From NCBI GenBank assembly GCA_039707465.1, contig CM077647.1, forward strand, positions 116,500,610-116,564,609: 64,000 nucleotides of DNA, in the 5' to 3' direction. The first letter of the stretch is position 1; every line of letters starts with the position of its first letter. The position numbers and the translations under genes were made by a program. The notes under the pieces are model-generated. The model had not been told where the DNA came from, did no database searches, and was given only the letters and a program-made list of their open reading frames with translations. Shown piece by piece: positions 53,966 through 64,000 of the stretch. This DNA is from Rhabdophis nuchalis. Taxonomy: Eukaryota; Chordata; Lepidosauria; Squamata; Natricidae.

Positions 53966-56650
53966 TATTGCTATTACTGAAACTTAATGTGAGGGCATCC
54001 ATGATTGGAACGTACTGCTAGAAAGATATAAATTGTTCAAAAGAAGCAGAACCAACTCAACAGATGTGGAAGAGTACCTTTGTATGTAAGCAATTACTAG
54101 ACCTCTACAGAAATATGGAATACTAGAGATGAAAACGTTCTTGAAAGTATTTGGGTAAATATTAGAGATAAAAGAAATGACATTTCCATAGGCATGTACT
54201 ACAAGTATGTACTATTAATCAGGTGGAGAAAATAGAACAATCCTTTGCTAATCAGTTAGCTGAAGTGTGCAGGAAACAGACCATTGTAGCAATTGGGGGA
54301 CTTTAACTACCTGACATCAACTGGGAAACAAACTCTGCAAATAGTGGGAGATCGAATTGGTTCCTGATGTTCCTGGCTGACAACTTTGTCACCCAAAAAA
54401 GAGAGGCAGGAACCAATCAATCAGCTTCTTTGGACTTAATCCTAACTAATTGTGATGAAATGATTGCGAGAGTAGAAATTTCAGGGATGTTAAGGCAGAG
54501 TGACCATGTCATACTAGAATTCACCATAATAAGGGGAGAGTCAGACCAGTGTTTTAGATGTTAAGAGGCCTGTCTTTAGTAAAATAAGAGAGATATTAGG
54601 AAGGAATCCATGAACGGCAATCCTAGAAGGAAAAACAGTTCAGGAAGCATAAGAAATTCTAAAAATTGAAATACTAAAGGCCGAAACAAAAACAATATCA
54701 GAGGAAGAAAAACAAAACACCTCAGATGAAATCAACATGGTTGCACAAGAGGTCTCTGACAAACTGAAGGACAAAAAAGTATAAAAATGGAAACAGGGAC
54801 ATATAACTAGAACAGAACACCAGGAAACAGACCGAATTTGCAGGAATGGAGTCATGAAGGTTAAAGTTCAGAATGAAGATTTGCAACAAATGTCAAAAAT
54901 TATTTCAATAGGAAAGAAACAAATAAAAAAGTCAAGGAAATGAGTGGGAGAAAATTGCAAGAAGGTAGTAGGAAACAAAGAGAAAGCACAGCTGCTTAAC
55001 TCCTTGTTTGCGTCTGTCTTTATGGAAAAGGAAAAAAAAGCCTAACCTATCAAAAACAGCACAGAGAAAACAAAACAGCAATGCTAGTGAAAATGGATAA
55101 GAAATTGGTAGAAGAATACCTATCCACTTTAGAAGAGTTCTAATAACCAGGACCAGATGGTTTACATCCCAGGACACTGAAGGAGCTGGCAGATGGAACT
55201 ACTGAACAAAATCTTTCAGAACTCTGGTGTGCAGGGAAACTACCACAGGATTGGAAAAGAGCTGATGTGGTTTCAGATGGAAAAAAAGTGGATCCAGGAA
55301 ACTACAGACAATCAGTTTGATATCAATACCTGTGAAAAGATAATCAAGGAGCAGATTTGCGAGCATCTAAAAATGAACAAAGGGATCACTAGAAACCAAC
55401 ATGTGTTCGTTAAAAACAGATCATACCAGACGAACCTCATTGCTTTCTTTTATAAAGTGATTAAAGTAGTGAATCAGGAAAATGCTGATATAGTTTACTT
55501 GGATTTCAGCGAGACATGATAAAAAAAGACCTCTATCCTACTTCTTAGAGGGATAGAACGATGTGGGATAGATAGTACCACCACCAGATGGATTTGCAGT
55601 TGGCTGACCAACTGCACCCAGCATCTAGTCCTCAATAAAATTACATCTACATGGTGGGAAGTATGCAATGGAGCGCTTCAAAGTTCTCTGTTGGGCCCAA
55701 TGATCTTCAACATCTTCATAAATGATCTAGATAAGAAAATAGAAGAGGAACTCATCAAATTTGCAGCCAATACCAAGCTTGGGGAAGGGGGGGTTGTCAA
55801 TACTTTGGAAGATAAAGATTCAGAAGGATCTTGACTTTTATCAATGTTCAAGTCTGTCAAGATCCTTCTGAGCCTTTATCTTCCAAAGCATTGACAATCC
55901 TTCCCCTCAAGCTTGGTATTGGCTGAAAATTTGATGAGTTCCTCAACTCTCCTTAGGCAAATACACATGTTCAGAACAGGCAGTATCTGGATCAACAATT
56001 GTAACTGGGAGAGGGATTTGATATCCAAGTGGACTATCACTTAAGGTTGAGCCAGAAGTGTGCTACAGCAGCCAAAAAAGCTAATGCAGCCCTTGGCTGC
56101 ATCAAGAGAGGGATAGTATCAAAATCACATGAAATTATAGTATTAGTTTATATTGCACTTGTGAGATCACACTTGGAACACTGTATCCAGTTCTGGTTAT
56201 TATGATACAAAAAAGATGCTGAGTCCTAGAAAGACTGCAAAGAAGAACAATAATGATAAATAAAGGAGTCTAGGGTCTAAACCGTACAATAGACAATTTC
56301 AGGAACATAGTATGTCTAGTCTAAAATAAAAGAAGGATTATAGGTGACATGATAGAAGCTATTTACCAGTATCTGAGAAGCTAACACAGAGAAGAATAGG
56401 TCAACTTATTCTCCAAAGCACCTAAGGGCAGGACAAGAAGTAAATGATGTAAGCTTGTTAAAGAGTCCTCCAACCCAGAAGTAAAAAGAAATTTCCTGAC
56501 AGTAAGAACAATGAATCAATGGTGCAGTTTGCCTTTTACAATTTGAGTGCTCCATCACTGGAGGTCCTCAAGAAAAGATTGGCCAGCTATCTGTCCAGGA
56601 TATAGTCTCCTACTTCTCAAGCCCCTTCCAGCCCTGATTCTATGAAATGG

Positions 56651-56969
56651 ACAATTGCATGACATTAATCAGTTCTCCAACTCTGTGCATTTCAATATCT
56701 ACGTGATACCGCTAAATATTAGGAATTTTAAGCTGAGTGTTCCCAATATATTGATGACACTCAAATTATTTTTCTATACCCCTACCAGATAATGATTGAT
56801 AATGGAGTCGGTCTCCAAATGCCCATGTGCAATTGGAAATGAAAAATTATTCTACGCACTGTAACCACAGCAACACTTCTACATGCAAGAAAGTGGAAGT
56901 AACTGCAGAATCTAGAATGCATGGTTATATTGATGGCAAAACTGGCAGAATGGCAACATTGACAGCTTT
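56651..56969. other. MTHFD2L intron 3, unassigned
   Basis: No element with recognisable ends. Some words (ctctgtgcatttcaatatct, acgtgatacc) resemble the L2 family in worn form, but this is not secure. Confidence 0.35.
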
Positions 56970-56977
56970 GATTAAAG

Positions 56978-57314
56978 CAGTGCTTCTCAAATAGTGGGGC
57001 GGGGCCCCCAGGGGGGGCGCGAGGCTCCGTAAAGGGGGGCGCGTTTGACCTCGGCAAAGGATTTAATTTTTTTAAAATTTCTAATGCACTTTAAATCTTT
57101 TCTGCTACAGTTAATAAAGCTATTCTTTGTTGTAAATTGATCCACATTTCTTTCTTTTTTTATTCTCTTATACGTTAATAAGGATACAGTGTTATGCAGA
57201 GGTGTACTTATAACAATTTTATAGACAAATGATACTATTTACAGTCGCGCGGGGGGCGCGAAATGTTTTCTTCTTCCTAGGGGGGGCATGACAGAAAATA
57301 ATTGAGAAGCACTG
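56978..57314. mobile_element. hAT-type MITE, 337 bp, with G-runs at both ends
   Basis: It begins cagtgcttctcaaatagtgg and ends aataattgagaagcactg. An exact 8-bp duplication, gattaaag, flanks it (56970-56977, 57315-57322). Blocks of ggggggcgcg occur near both ends around an AT-rich centre. Confidence 0.95.
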
Positions 57315-58323
57315 GATTAAAGAAAAGAAAAGCAGTCTTATTTCTACTGTACTTAAAAGCCAATTTTGGACTTTTTGCGAAAAATAAGAGAAATGAAAAT
57401 TTCTCTTTAGGATTTGATGATTAGAATCATATGGGATTACAGAAGTAATATATGCATTTTTTAATTTTAGACTGTGTACATTTGTACCAAAGAAAGTTGG
57501 AAGCCATTCTTTTTGTCTTTACTTTTTCCTTTCTTCTTTTTTTTCACACTTTTTTCCTTGATTTTTGTCTGTTTCTTTCTTTTCTATTTTTCTTGGTTGT
57601 TTAATTTTTATTCAGTCTTCTGAAATTTAATAAAACCATATTTTAAGAAATGAATAAAGGATTCAATATGCTAAAACAGAATCAAGGCAAAATGAAAGTG
57701 GCTTTGGTGAGATTTCATAATTTCAGGAAACAGTAGATCTACACATTGCTATGTGGTTGTAGAGACCCAAGGCAGCAAGTAGAGATACGTTCTTTTTCCA
57801 CACTGCAGCAAAAGCCAGAACAGAGCCAGATCTTAGAACAGAGCTACCAGCACTGATAACCTCTAGGTTTAGCTCTTGCATGTACTCTGTATGGTGCAAT
57901 TTTTGGATCTATCCCAGAAAGTCTGGACTTGAGAAGAATTCAGAATATTTCTGTATTAAGAGTACTACCATACATTGGCTGCCAGTTTCTTTCAAAAAGT
58001 GCTGGTTATTGCCAGAAAAGCCCTATATGGCTTAAATAAAAGTTATTTGGGAAGACTTTCTTCTTTATGATTCTCTCAGCTTCATTCTTGGCCATTTATT
58101 AAAGCTGAACTTTCTCTGGAGCTACTGCTAATTTTGGGGACATTTTTGGAAAAGAAGACTTGCCACCTGCAATGATGTCTTACTGGTAAAATATATGGCA
58201 ATTTAGCAATCAGATTTCAGCTTTGCTTTTAAAGGACTAAGCATTGTAAGAGAAATAACAAATATTTGGAAAAAATCATTAGAAAAGTAAATGCTAGAAA
58301 AGGCAACAATGACCTAATCTGAT
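57315..58323. other. MTHFD2L intron 3, unassigned
   Basis: AT-rich with a T-rich stretch at 57500-57610. No gene. A worn L2-like stretch is possible at 57950-58080 (aaaagccctatatggcttaa). Confidence 0.4.
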
Positions 58324-58632
58324 TGGACAACTGTGGGATCTGGCAGGGTGAGAGCTGTGACCCACAAACACAAAACTTTTGCTGTGTCCCAGCATAACAG
58401 ATATAGCGCCCTTGCTGATCTTAATGGGGACACTAAAGTGACAGGTCAAGGTAATAATGACGACTCAAATAAGCAGGGGATTGTGGTCCAAAGTGAAGAA
58501 CTTACTTCAGAAATGCAAAAGTGTGAATCAGGGATCATGCATCAGTAACACAACAAGAGCAAGGTACCCAAAAAGAGAAGTCACCTCCTGATTGGTGACT
58601 CAATCGTAAGGGATGTAAACTTAGGTAAGGAT

Positions 58633-59088
58633 ATGGAGGTTTTGAAAGAGGTCAGATGTTTGCCCGGTGCTACAGCCAGCAGAGACAAGAGGCGTATTCT
58701 TAAGATAGTCAAGAATGCAAGTAAGGACTGTGAAGTTGATGCTATTATACATCTTGGCACAAATGATCTGTCCCAAAAAAATGTAGCTTCTGTGCAGAAT
58801 GATTTCCAGAGTTTGGGGTACGAACTTAGTAGTACAGGTTGTAGGCTTATCTTCTCAGAGCTTATACCAGTATACAAGGAACAAAAAGGAAAGGGCCAGC
58901 GCATAGCAGAGTTTAATGTGTGGCTAAAGGAGTGGTGTAAAAAGGAAGGCTTTGGTCTTATTAGTCATGATGCCTGCAGCTGGTCCAATGATAAACTGTA
59001 CAAAAGACATGGTTTGCACCCATCCAAGAAAGGGACTGAGTTACTTGGCATTAAATTCACAGATTTCCTGGCTAAACATTTAAACTGA
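58633..59088 (+). pseudogene. CR1 ORF1 C-terminal part, esterase, cut by an upstream stop
   Basis: The frame keeps HLGTNDL and GLHPS of the esterase, but the Asp of the last block is changed to His (KRHGLHPS instead of KRDGLHPS). With the stop at 58546 and the 5' truncation, this ORF1 is dead. Confidence 0.85.
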
Positions 59089-59246
59089 ATAGTGGGGACA
59101 GAGAATCAATAGATAAAGAACATTTCTGTCCCCAGCAAACTAAAATTCATAGGGTTATCAGTGCATGTAACATAGATATTTGTGCGGGTAATATTATTAA
59201 CACTGCTGTCAAGCAAAACCAAACAATTAACAATGAGTGCCATACC

Positions 59247-59837
59247 ATGTACATGAACCATACAAGTGGCAAAGAAATAGGGGCAAAGAGAACCATAGTC
59301 AGGCATAACACAGGTTTCGTAGACAGTAAACACAGGGTCAATCAAAATGGACTCAAATGTCTATACACCAATGCACAGAGTATGAGGAATAAACAGGGTG
59401 AATTAGAAATTCAAGTAAATGAGGGCAGATATGATATTGTTGCCATTACAGAAACTTGGTGGGATGAAACCCACAAATGGAACATACAGCTAGAAGGATT
59501 TAAATTATTTAAAAGAAACAGACCAAATAAAAGAGGAGGTGGAGTTGCACTATATATAAGAAATAATTACATCTCTACAGAAATAGAGCACAACAATGAT
59601 GAGAACTATCTTGAATGTATTTGGGTCAATATTAAAGGTTGGGGGGGGGGGAATGATATTGTCATAGGTCTATACTACAGGCCACCCAACCAAGCAGAGG
59701 AAGTGGATGAACTTTTTGCTAACCAACTAACTAAGGTATGTAGGAAGCACACTACAATAGTAATGGGAGATTTTAACTACCCTGACATCAATTGGGAAAC
59801 AAACTCTGCACCAATGGAAGATCCAACAGGTTCCTAA
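59247..59837 (+). pseudogene. CR1 ORF2 endonuclease part, uninterrupted through the G-run
   Basis: It reads from MYMNHTSGKE through AITETWW and GGGVALYIRN and, with 11 G at 59641-59651, continues in frame into GLYYRPPNQ and [10 protein letters not shown]. It is then broken by a 1-base deletion near 59814. It shows what the 17.4 kb copy lacks. Confidence 0.88.
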
Positions 59838-59933
59838 CAAACCTAGCAGACAACTTTGTTTCCCAAAAGGTAAAGAAGGGAACAAGGGGATCAGCAATAT
59901 TGGACTTAATTCTCACTAACAGAGAGGAAATCA

Positions 59934-61023
59934 GTGGACCAGAGGAATGCTGTTGATGTAATTTACCTGGACTTCAGTAAGGCATTTGATAAAGTAGACC
60001 ATAACCTACTATTAGATAAAGTAGAAAATTGTGGGTTAGACAGCACCACCACCAAATGGATTCGCAACTGGCTGACCAACCGCACTCAACGTGTAGTCCT
60101 CAATGGAACTGCATCTACATGGAAGGAAGTATGCAGTGGAGTCCCCCAAGGCTCTGTTTTAGGCCCAGTACTCTTTAACATCTTCATCAACGATTTGGAT
60201 GAGGGGATAAATGGGGAACTCATCAAATTTGCAGACGACACCAAGCTGGCAGGAATAGCCAACAGATAGGCTTAAGATACAGAAGGATCTAGACAAACTT
60301 GAACATTGGGCACTATCTAATAAAATGAAATTCAATTGTGAAAAAAGTAAGGTCCTACATATAGGCAAGAAAAACCAAATGCACAAGTACAGTATAGGTG
60401 GTACCTTGCTCAATAGTAGCAACTGTGAGAGGGATCTAGGAATCCTAGTGGACAACCATTTAAATATGAGCCAGCAGTGTGCAGCAGCTGCCAAAAAAGC
60501 CAACACAGTTCTAGGCTGCATAAACAGAGGGATAGAATCTAGATCACGTGAAGTGTTAATGCCACTGTATAGTGCCTTGGTAAGGCCACACTTGGAATAC
60601 TGCATACAGTTTTGGTCGCCACGATGTAGAAAAGACGTGGAGACTCTGGAAAGAGTGCAGAGAAGAGCAACCAAGATGATTAGGGAACTGGAGACTAAAA
60701 CATATGAAGAATGGCTGCAGGAGCTGGGTATGTCTAGTTTGATGAAGAGAAGGACCAGGGGAGACATGATAGCAGTGTTCCGATATCTCAGAGGGTGCCA
60801 CAAAGAAGAGGGAGTCAAACTATTCTCCAAGGCACCTGGGGGCAGGACAAGAAGCAATGGGTGGAAACTAATCAAGGAGAGAAGCAACTTAGAACTAAGG
60901 AGAAATTTCCTGACAGTTAGAACAATTAACCTCTGGAACAGCTTGCCTCCAGAAGTTGTGAATGCCCCAACCCTGGAAGTCTTTAAAAAGATGTTAGATA
61001 GCCATTTGTCTGAAATGGTATAG
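59934..61023 (+). pseudogene. CR1 ORF2 reverse transcriptase end and C-terminal part, two frames
   Basis: 59934-60269 has [23 protein letters not shown] and [10 protein letters not shown]. An 8-base deletion then shifts to 60325-61023 (CERDLGILVD to SHLSEMV). It is nearly identical to the 17-20 kb copy. The N-terminal reverse-transcriptase blocks are lost in the internal deletion. Confidence 0.9.
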
Positions 61024-61214
61024 GGCTCCTGCCCACGCAGGGGGTTGGACTAGAAGACCTACAAGATCCCTTCCAACTCTGCTATTGTATTGTTAATTGA
61101 TTATTCATAACTCTCTTCCCTTGTACCAAAACAGAGGTACTAGTTTAACTGCATTTTTCTCATATATTCTCAGTCATTCTATTTTCTAACTCCATATGAA
61201 ACAGAATTCATTAC

Positions 61215-61337
61215 CTGGCAAAGGTAACTGGACTAATATGCCACTGACTCTTGAATTCTTGTTTAATTTGCCAGTGAGATCTAAAAGTTCTTCTTGAGAA
61301 ATTTCCTTGGGCCTCAGTATTATTTCACTACAAATTC
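61215..61337 (-). CDS. MTHFD2L: MTHFD2L coding exon 3
   Basis: This 123-nt exon is bordered by ttttag and gtaatg. It continues the split Gly codon of the previous exon (G|GA) and reads GICSEIILRPKEISQEELL, then SGILVQLPLP. The Gln of the QLPLP motif is a conserved active-site residue in this family (Gln100 by human MTHFD1 numbering). It ends with G of a split Asp codon. A hAT element (61493-62587) sits about 150 bp upstream in the adjoining intron, and a young CR1 lies about 0.1 kb on the other side. Confidence 0.9.
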
Positions 61338-61492
61338 CTAAAACAATCCACAAAAGAAATATCCTTAGCATTTTGTCTCTTGCAAAATTTGCTACACAAA
61401 TCAAATTATGTATTTAATGGTACTATTATTTATCTTTGCTCAAGCTTCTAAAACAGGTAAAACAAATGCATACACTGCTTAACTATCTAGGA

Positions 61493-62587
61493 CAGGGGTC
61501 CCCAACCTTTTTTGCCCCAGGGACCGGTTTCATTTTAAAGAAAATTCTGCGGACCGGCTGAGTGGCTCAGCAGTCATGTGACTGGGTGGGCGTGGCCAAC
61601 TTGGAAAATGTGAAACTCACTTAACAATGGTCTTGGTTAACAACCAAACTTTTGGACTCAACTGTGGTCATTTCTTTCTTTCTTTCTTTCTCTCTCTCTC
61701 TCTTTCTTTCTTTCTCTCTCTATTTCTTTCTTTCTTTCTCTGTCTTTCTTTCTTTCTCTTTCTTTCCCCCTTTCTCTCTCTATTTCTTTCTTTCTCTTTC
61801 TTTCTTTCCCTCTTTCTCTCTTTATTTATTTCTTTCTCTTTCTTTCTTTCCCTTTCTCTCTTTCTTTCTTTCTCTCTTTTGTCTCTTTCTTCCTCTCTTC
61901 CTCTCTTTTTTTCTCTCTCTTTCCTTTCTGTCTCTCTTTCTTTCTCTTTCTGTCTGTCTTTCTTTCTCTTTCTTTCTCTCTCTCCCACTTTCTTTTCTTT
62001 CTTACTCTCTCTATCTCTGTCTCTCTCCTTCGTCCCCCCATCTGACACTCTATATGTGTGTATGTGTCTGTCTGTCTCGCATCCACGCACTTAATCACCC
62101 ATCCTGTGTCTCTCTTTCTCTCCCTGTCTCTGTGTGCGTGTCTGTCACTCTGATTCCCCCCTCCATCCCTGTCTCTCTCTGTGTCTCTGCCTCTCTCTGT
62201 CTGTCTGTCGTCGTCCCCGCCCCCGCCCCCACCGCAGACCCTCCTTAGCCCGTGCTCACTTGCCTTAGCCTGCCTCGCCGCCCGGGCTTGGTTGCTCGTT
62301 TGCTCACTCACTCACTGAGAAGGCTCCGTATGTGTGTGTGGGGGGGGGGAGGAAGGGAATCGGCGGCCGGTAGGGAGGAGCGCCGCCGCCCAGGAGTCCC
62401 ACCGTCGATGAGGGAGGAGGAAGAGCCCAACTCCAACAGCGCGAACAGCCGCGCCTGTGTTCTCCCGCATGTTCTGCTCAGGGGGCTACCCCCTCCTCCC
62501 TCCTCCTCCTCCTCTCCGCCCTGCGGCCCAGTTCCCACCCAACCACGGACCGGCACCGGTCCGCGGCCCGGGGGTTGGGGACCCCTG
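61493..62587. mobile_element. hAT-type element, 1.1 kb, with pyrimidine array inside
   Basis: The ends caggggtccccaacctttt and gggggttggggacccctg are inverted repeats, with inner gggaccggtttc and accggtccgcgg. An exact 8-bp duplication, atctagga, flanks it (61485-61492, 62588-62595). No transposase. The GC-rich right part (62200-62580) and the array give long chance frames on both strands. Confidence 0.95.
61672..62030. repeat. (TTTC)n / (TC)n microsatellite array
   Basis: About 360 bp of mixed ttctttc, tctctc and tttccc units. It follows the module cttggttaacaaccaaactt, then ttggactcaactgtggtcat. Confidence 0.95.
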
Positions 62588-62595
62588 ATCTAGGA

Positions 62596-62834
62596 CATAT
62601 GTAGGCAAATTGGAACTGTTGAATCTCTTTTCTGAAACCCAATTTACTGAAAATTAAAGAAACGGTTTTCCTAGGGGCCTGAAGGAAGAGAAGGCAGGTG
62701 AGGGGGGGTAAGGAACAAAATGTACACCTTACAAACTTGCCTGTGACATTGAAACAGCTTGAATTGTGATGTCATGACACGTTTAAAATGTTGGCATCAC
62801 TGATTGGGTGCCTTTTTGAGAAATATATGTATTT
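62596..62834. other. MTHFD2L intron 2, nothing recognised
   Basis: Short unassigned stretch between the hAT element and an L2 fragment. Confidence 0.4.
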
Positions 62835-63255
62835 AGACATTAGTGAATGGATCAGGCTACTTGAGAGACCGTCTCATCCACCGGGACTGGCATGTGGTCA
62901 GCCTGATTATTTTGGCTGAGTCCAGCAGAAGGGGCTTCTCTGCCATTGCACCTGACCTGTGGAACATCTTGCCCCCAAGTGTGATTTTCCAGAAGATCCT
63001 AAAGATCTGTTTGCTAGCTTGGGGCTCCAATGGGAGAGCATCACAGTGAATGTGGTTGATCAATTAGCAACACATCCCATCTCCCCCACATCCTGCTCCT
63101 GCCTTCCCCGTTTTTTAATTGGGCCATAGTGCTTTTGTATCAACTTACTTATGCTTTTAGTTTATATAGTTTTTAGTTTTTATTATTTAAAACAGCCCAG
63201 AATTACCTTGAGATAAGATGGGCAGCCGACAAATTTTATAAACAAATAAATAATA
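62835..63255 (+). mobile_element. Old L2 LINE 3' fragment
   Basis: The frame at 62843-63049 reads GSGYLRDRL, then RRGFSAIAPDLWNILPP, matching the L2 ORF2 end (GSGPSYLRDR ... AFSVAGPALWNDLPP). Then comes a worn 3' UTR and a taaacaaataaataata tail. Confidence 0.8.
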
Positions 63256-63699
63256 AAATAGGCATCATACTGTAATGGTACATCGGAATGACTTTGGGAA
63301 ACCTGCAGAGAGATGTTGTCTAGGAAACAGATAATGGACAGAAAAAGAGGCTCAGCAAGGACCTTCCCCCACCCAAATTCTCAGGTTGCAAAGGAGGTGG
63401 CACAAGTTTTAGACTTGCAAGATTCGATTAATGTAGCCTTACAATAAAGTAGAATAAGGGCCACGCTTCCTGTCTGTTGTTCTTGGTAAGACTGATATCA
63501 ATCTTGTCCTACCTCACCCAAACCTTTTAAAAATATTGCCCCTGAATAGGTGCATTGACTCTCCTGCTTTGCATCACTGCCACATTCAATGAAGCCTCAC
63601 AATTAAAAAAAAAAAATGTACGCAAGTAAAATATTGTATACATTATAAACAACCTGAGTTGGCAATGTACAAACTCTATTTTTTTTAAAAAAGTCATAC
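63256..63699. other. MTHFD2L intron 2, next to exon 2
   Basis: Unassigned intron sequence with an A-run at 63604-63615. No element recognised. Confidence 0.4.
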
Positions 63700-63884
63700 C
63701 TACAGCTGCTGCTGCTTTTACTTTATTTCTTACATAAGTATGACTAGCTGGGTTTTCTCCTACTAAAACAACAGTGAGATGAGGTCTCTTGTGGCCCAGG
63801 GTAAGCCATGATTCGATATCTCTTTGTATTTCCTCACAGACTTGTGCAGCCAGCCTTCTCCCTGAGATAATAGTTGCTTCATTC
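63700..63884 (-). CDS. MTHFD2L: MTHFD2L coding exon 2 (N-terminal catalytic domain)
   Basis: This 185-nt exon is preceded by tcctag and followed by gtatga. It begins with the last base of a split codon, runs 61 codons and ends with one base (G) of the next split codon. The translation begins NEATIISGRRLAAQVCEEI and contains VVLVGENPAS followed by YVRNK. In this family the Tyr and Lys of the YxxxK motif are catalytic for the dehydrogenase and cyclohydrolase reactions, and both are present. There is no start codon: the transit-peptide exon must lie to the right of the window. Confidence 0.9.
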
Positions 63885-64000
63885 CTAGGACAGATAAAAT
63901 GAAAACTTTAAAGAGAATCCGTCTAAACCTTTAAGGCCAAGGAAATTTCAATATAGTACACGTCACACTTTGAAACATATAAAGTATGTTTATTGCAACC

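Larger units (their letters stand above)
52480..56650 (+). mobile_element. Old CR1 LINE, long but badly decayed
   Basis: An ORF1 remnant lies at about 52.5-53.37 kb (a Cys cluster, then a worn GLH end). ORF2 starts at 53369-53638 (LYTNAQS). Further pieces follow at 54367 (ADNFVTQK, SLDLILTN, QSDHVILEF), 55193-55519 (VYLDFSET) and 55.7-56.6 kb (the ORF2 end and 3' tail). It has many stops and frameshifts. It is interrupted by an L2 tail (53068-53140) and a SINE (about 53638-53965). Orientation is antisense to MTHFD2L. Confidence 0.85.
58324..61100 (+). mobile_element. CR1 LINE, young, 5'-truncated with an internal deletion
   Basis: It follows the 16115-19985 copy almost base for base. It starts inside ORF1 (ggacaactgtgggatctggc), has a new stop in ORF1 at about 58546 (tca to taa), then ORF2 from 59247. 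It lacks 1.09 kb between the endonuclease and reverse transcriptase (the junction at about 59932 joins the equivalents of 17713 and 18800). Further small deletions occur at about 59814 (1 base) and 60262 (8 bases). The 3' tail ends at gctattgtattgtt. It is antisense to MTHFD2L. Confidence 0.94.
33937..63884 (-). other. MTHFD2L: MTHFD2L gene, 3' part: coding exons 2 to 8 and introns; exon 1 lies outside
   Basis: Seven exons (63700-63884, 61215-61337, 48640-48792, 42577-42684, 42024-42116, 36477-36602, 33937-34049) join to 901 nt, giving about 299 residues and a stop. All internal borders are AG/GT, and every internal exon starts after one base of a split codon, so the phases agree throughout. 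The product family is the bifunctional mitochondrial NAD(P)+-dependent 5,10-methylene-THF dehydrogenase / methenyl-THF cyclohydrolase, which oxidises one-carbon units on folate in mitochondria. The wording [27 protein letters not shown] and the C-terminal KKLIY favours the 2-like paralogue over MTHFD2. Compared with about 347 residues in the human protein, only the N-terminal targeting exon is missing. The introns hold several kilobases of LINE, SINE and hAT sequence. The gene looks intact. Confidence 0.88.

Noticed and set aside
61627..62311. Open frames of 140-198 codons on both strands
   Set aside because: Low-complexity translations (F/S/L or K/E/R) of the TTTC array inside the hAT element.
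33937..63884. Assignment of the gene to MTHFD2 rather than MTHFD2L
   Set aside because: The [27 protein letters not shown] and KKLIY wording fits the 2-like paralogue; not fully decisive without an alignment.

Overview
This is a vertebrate, almost certainly squamate reptile (lizard or snake), nuclear window. The evidence is one spliced, intron-rich gene plus a mix of CR1, L2 and L1 LINEs, tRNA-derived SINEs of the squamate type, many short hAT transposons with 8-bp target duplications, an endogenous retrovirus (ERV) and abundant microsatellites. No bacterial features (operons, ribosome binding sites, CRISPR) are present.

The only host gene I can support is on the minus strand and fills the right half. 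It is MTHFD2L (mitochondrial methylenetetrahydrofolate dehydrogenase/cyclohydrolase 2-like), with seven consecutive coding exons between 63884 and 33937. Every exon has AG/GT borders, the phases all join, and the frame ends in a normal stop. The first exon (start codon and mitochondrial targeting peptide) lies beyond the right edge. Positions below about 33.4 kb are downstream of this gene, and I found no second host gene there with confidence.

Layout. 1-668: minisatellite. 669-13.2 kb: intergenic DNA with old CR1 pieces, SINEs, hAT elements, a half-LINE-1 insertion (6465-7069) and a four-deep nest of transposons (9797-12773). 13.2-25.1 kb: an old CR1 is split by an ERV on the minus strand (13837-24988, two 517-bp LTRs, 6-bp target duplication). 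The ERV integrase is itself split by a nearly complete young CR1 on the plus strand (about 15.83-19.98 kb) carrying ORF1 (esterase) and ORF2 (endonuclease-reverse transcriptase). 25.1-33.4 kb: MITEs, a SINE, a CR1 on the minus strand and a 1.6-kb hAT element. 33.9-63.9 kb: MTHFD2L exons and introns. The introns hold L2 elements nested in opposite orientation (44.2-46.95 kb), an old CR1 (about 52.5-56.65 kb), a second young CR1 (58.32-61.1 kb) and several hAT elements.

Most long open reading frames here belong to transposons or are antisense or low-complexity shadows. The most interesting content is the layered transposon history, datable by nesting, LTR divergence and target duplications. Other points are the half-LINE-1 structure, the mixed character of the ERV (beta-like pol with a gamma-like membrane protein end), and a set of hAT elements and microsatellites that share modules.
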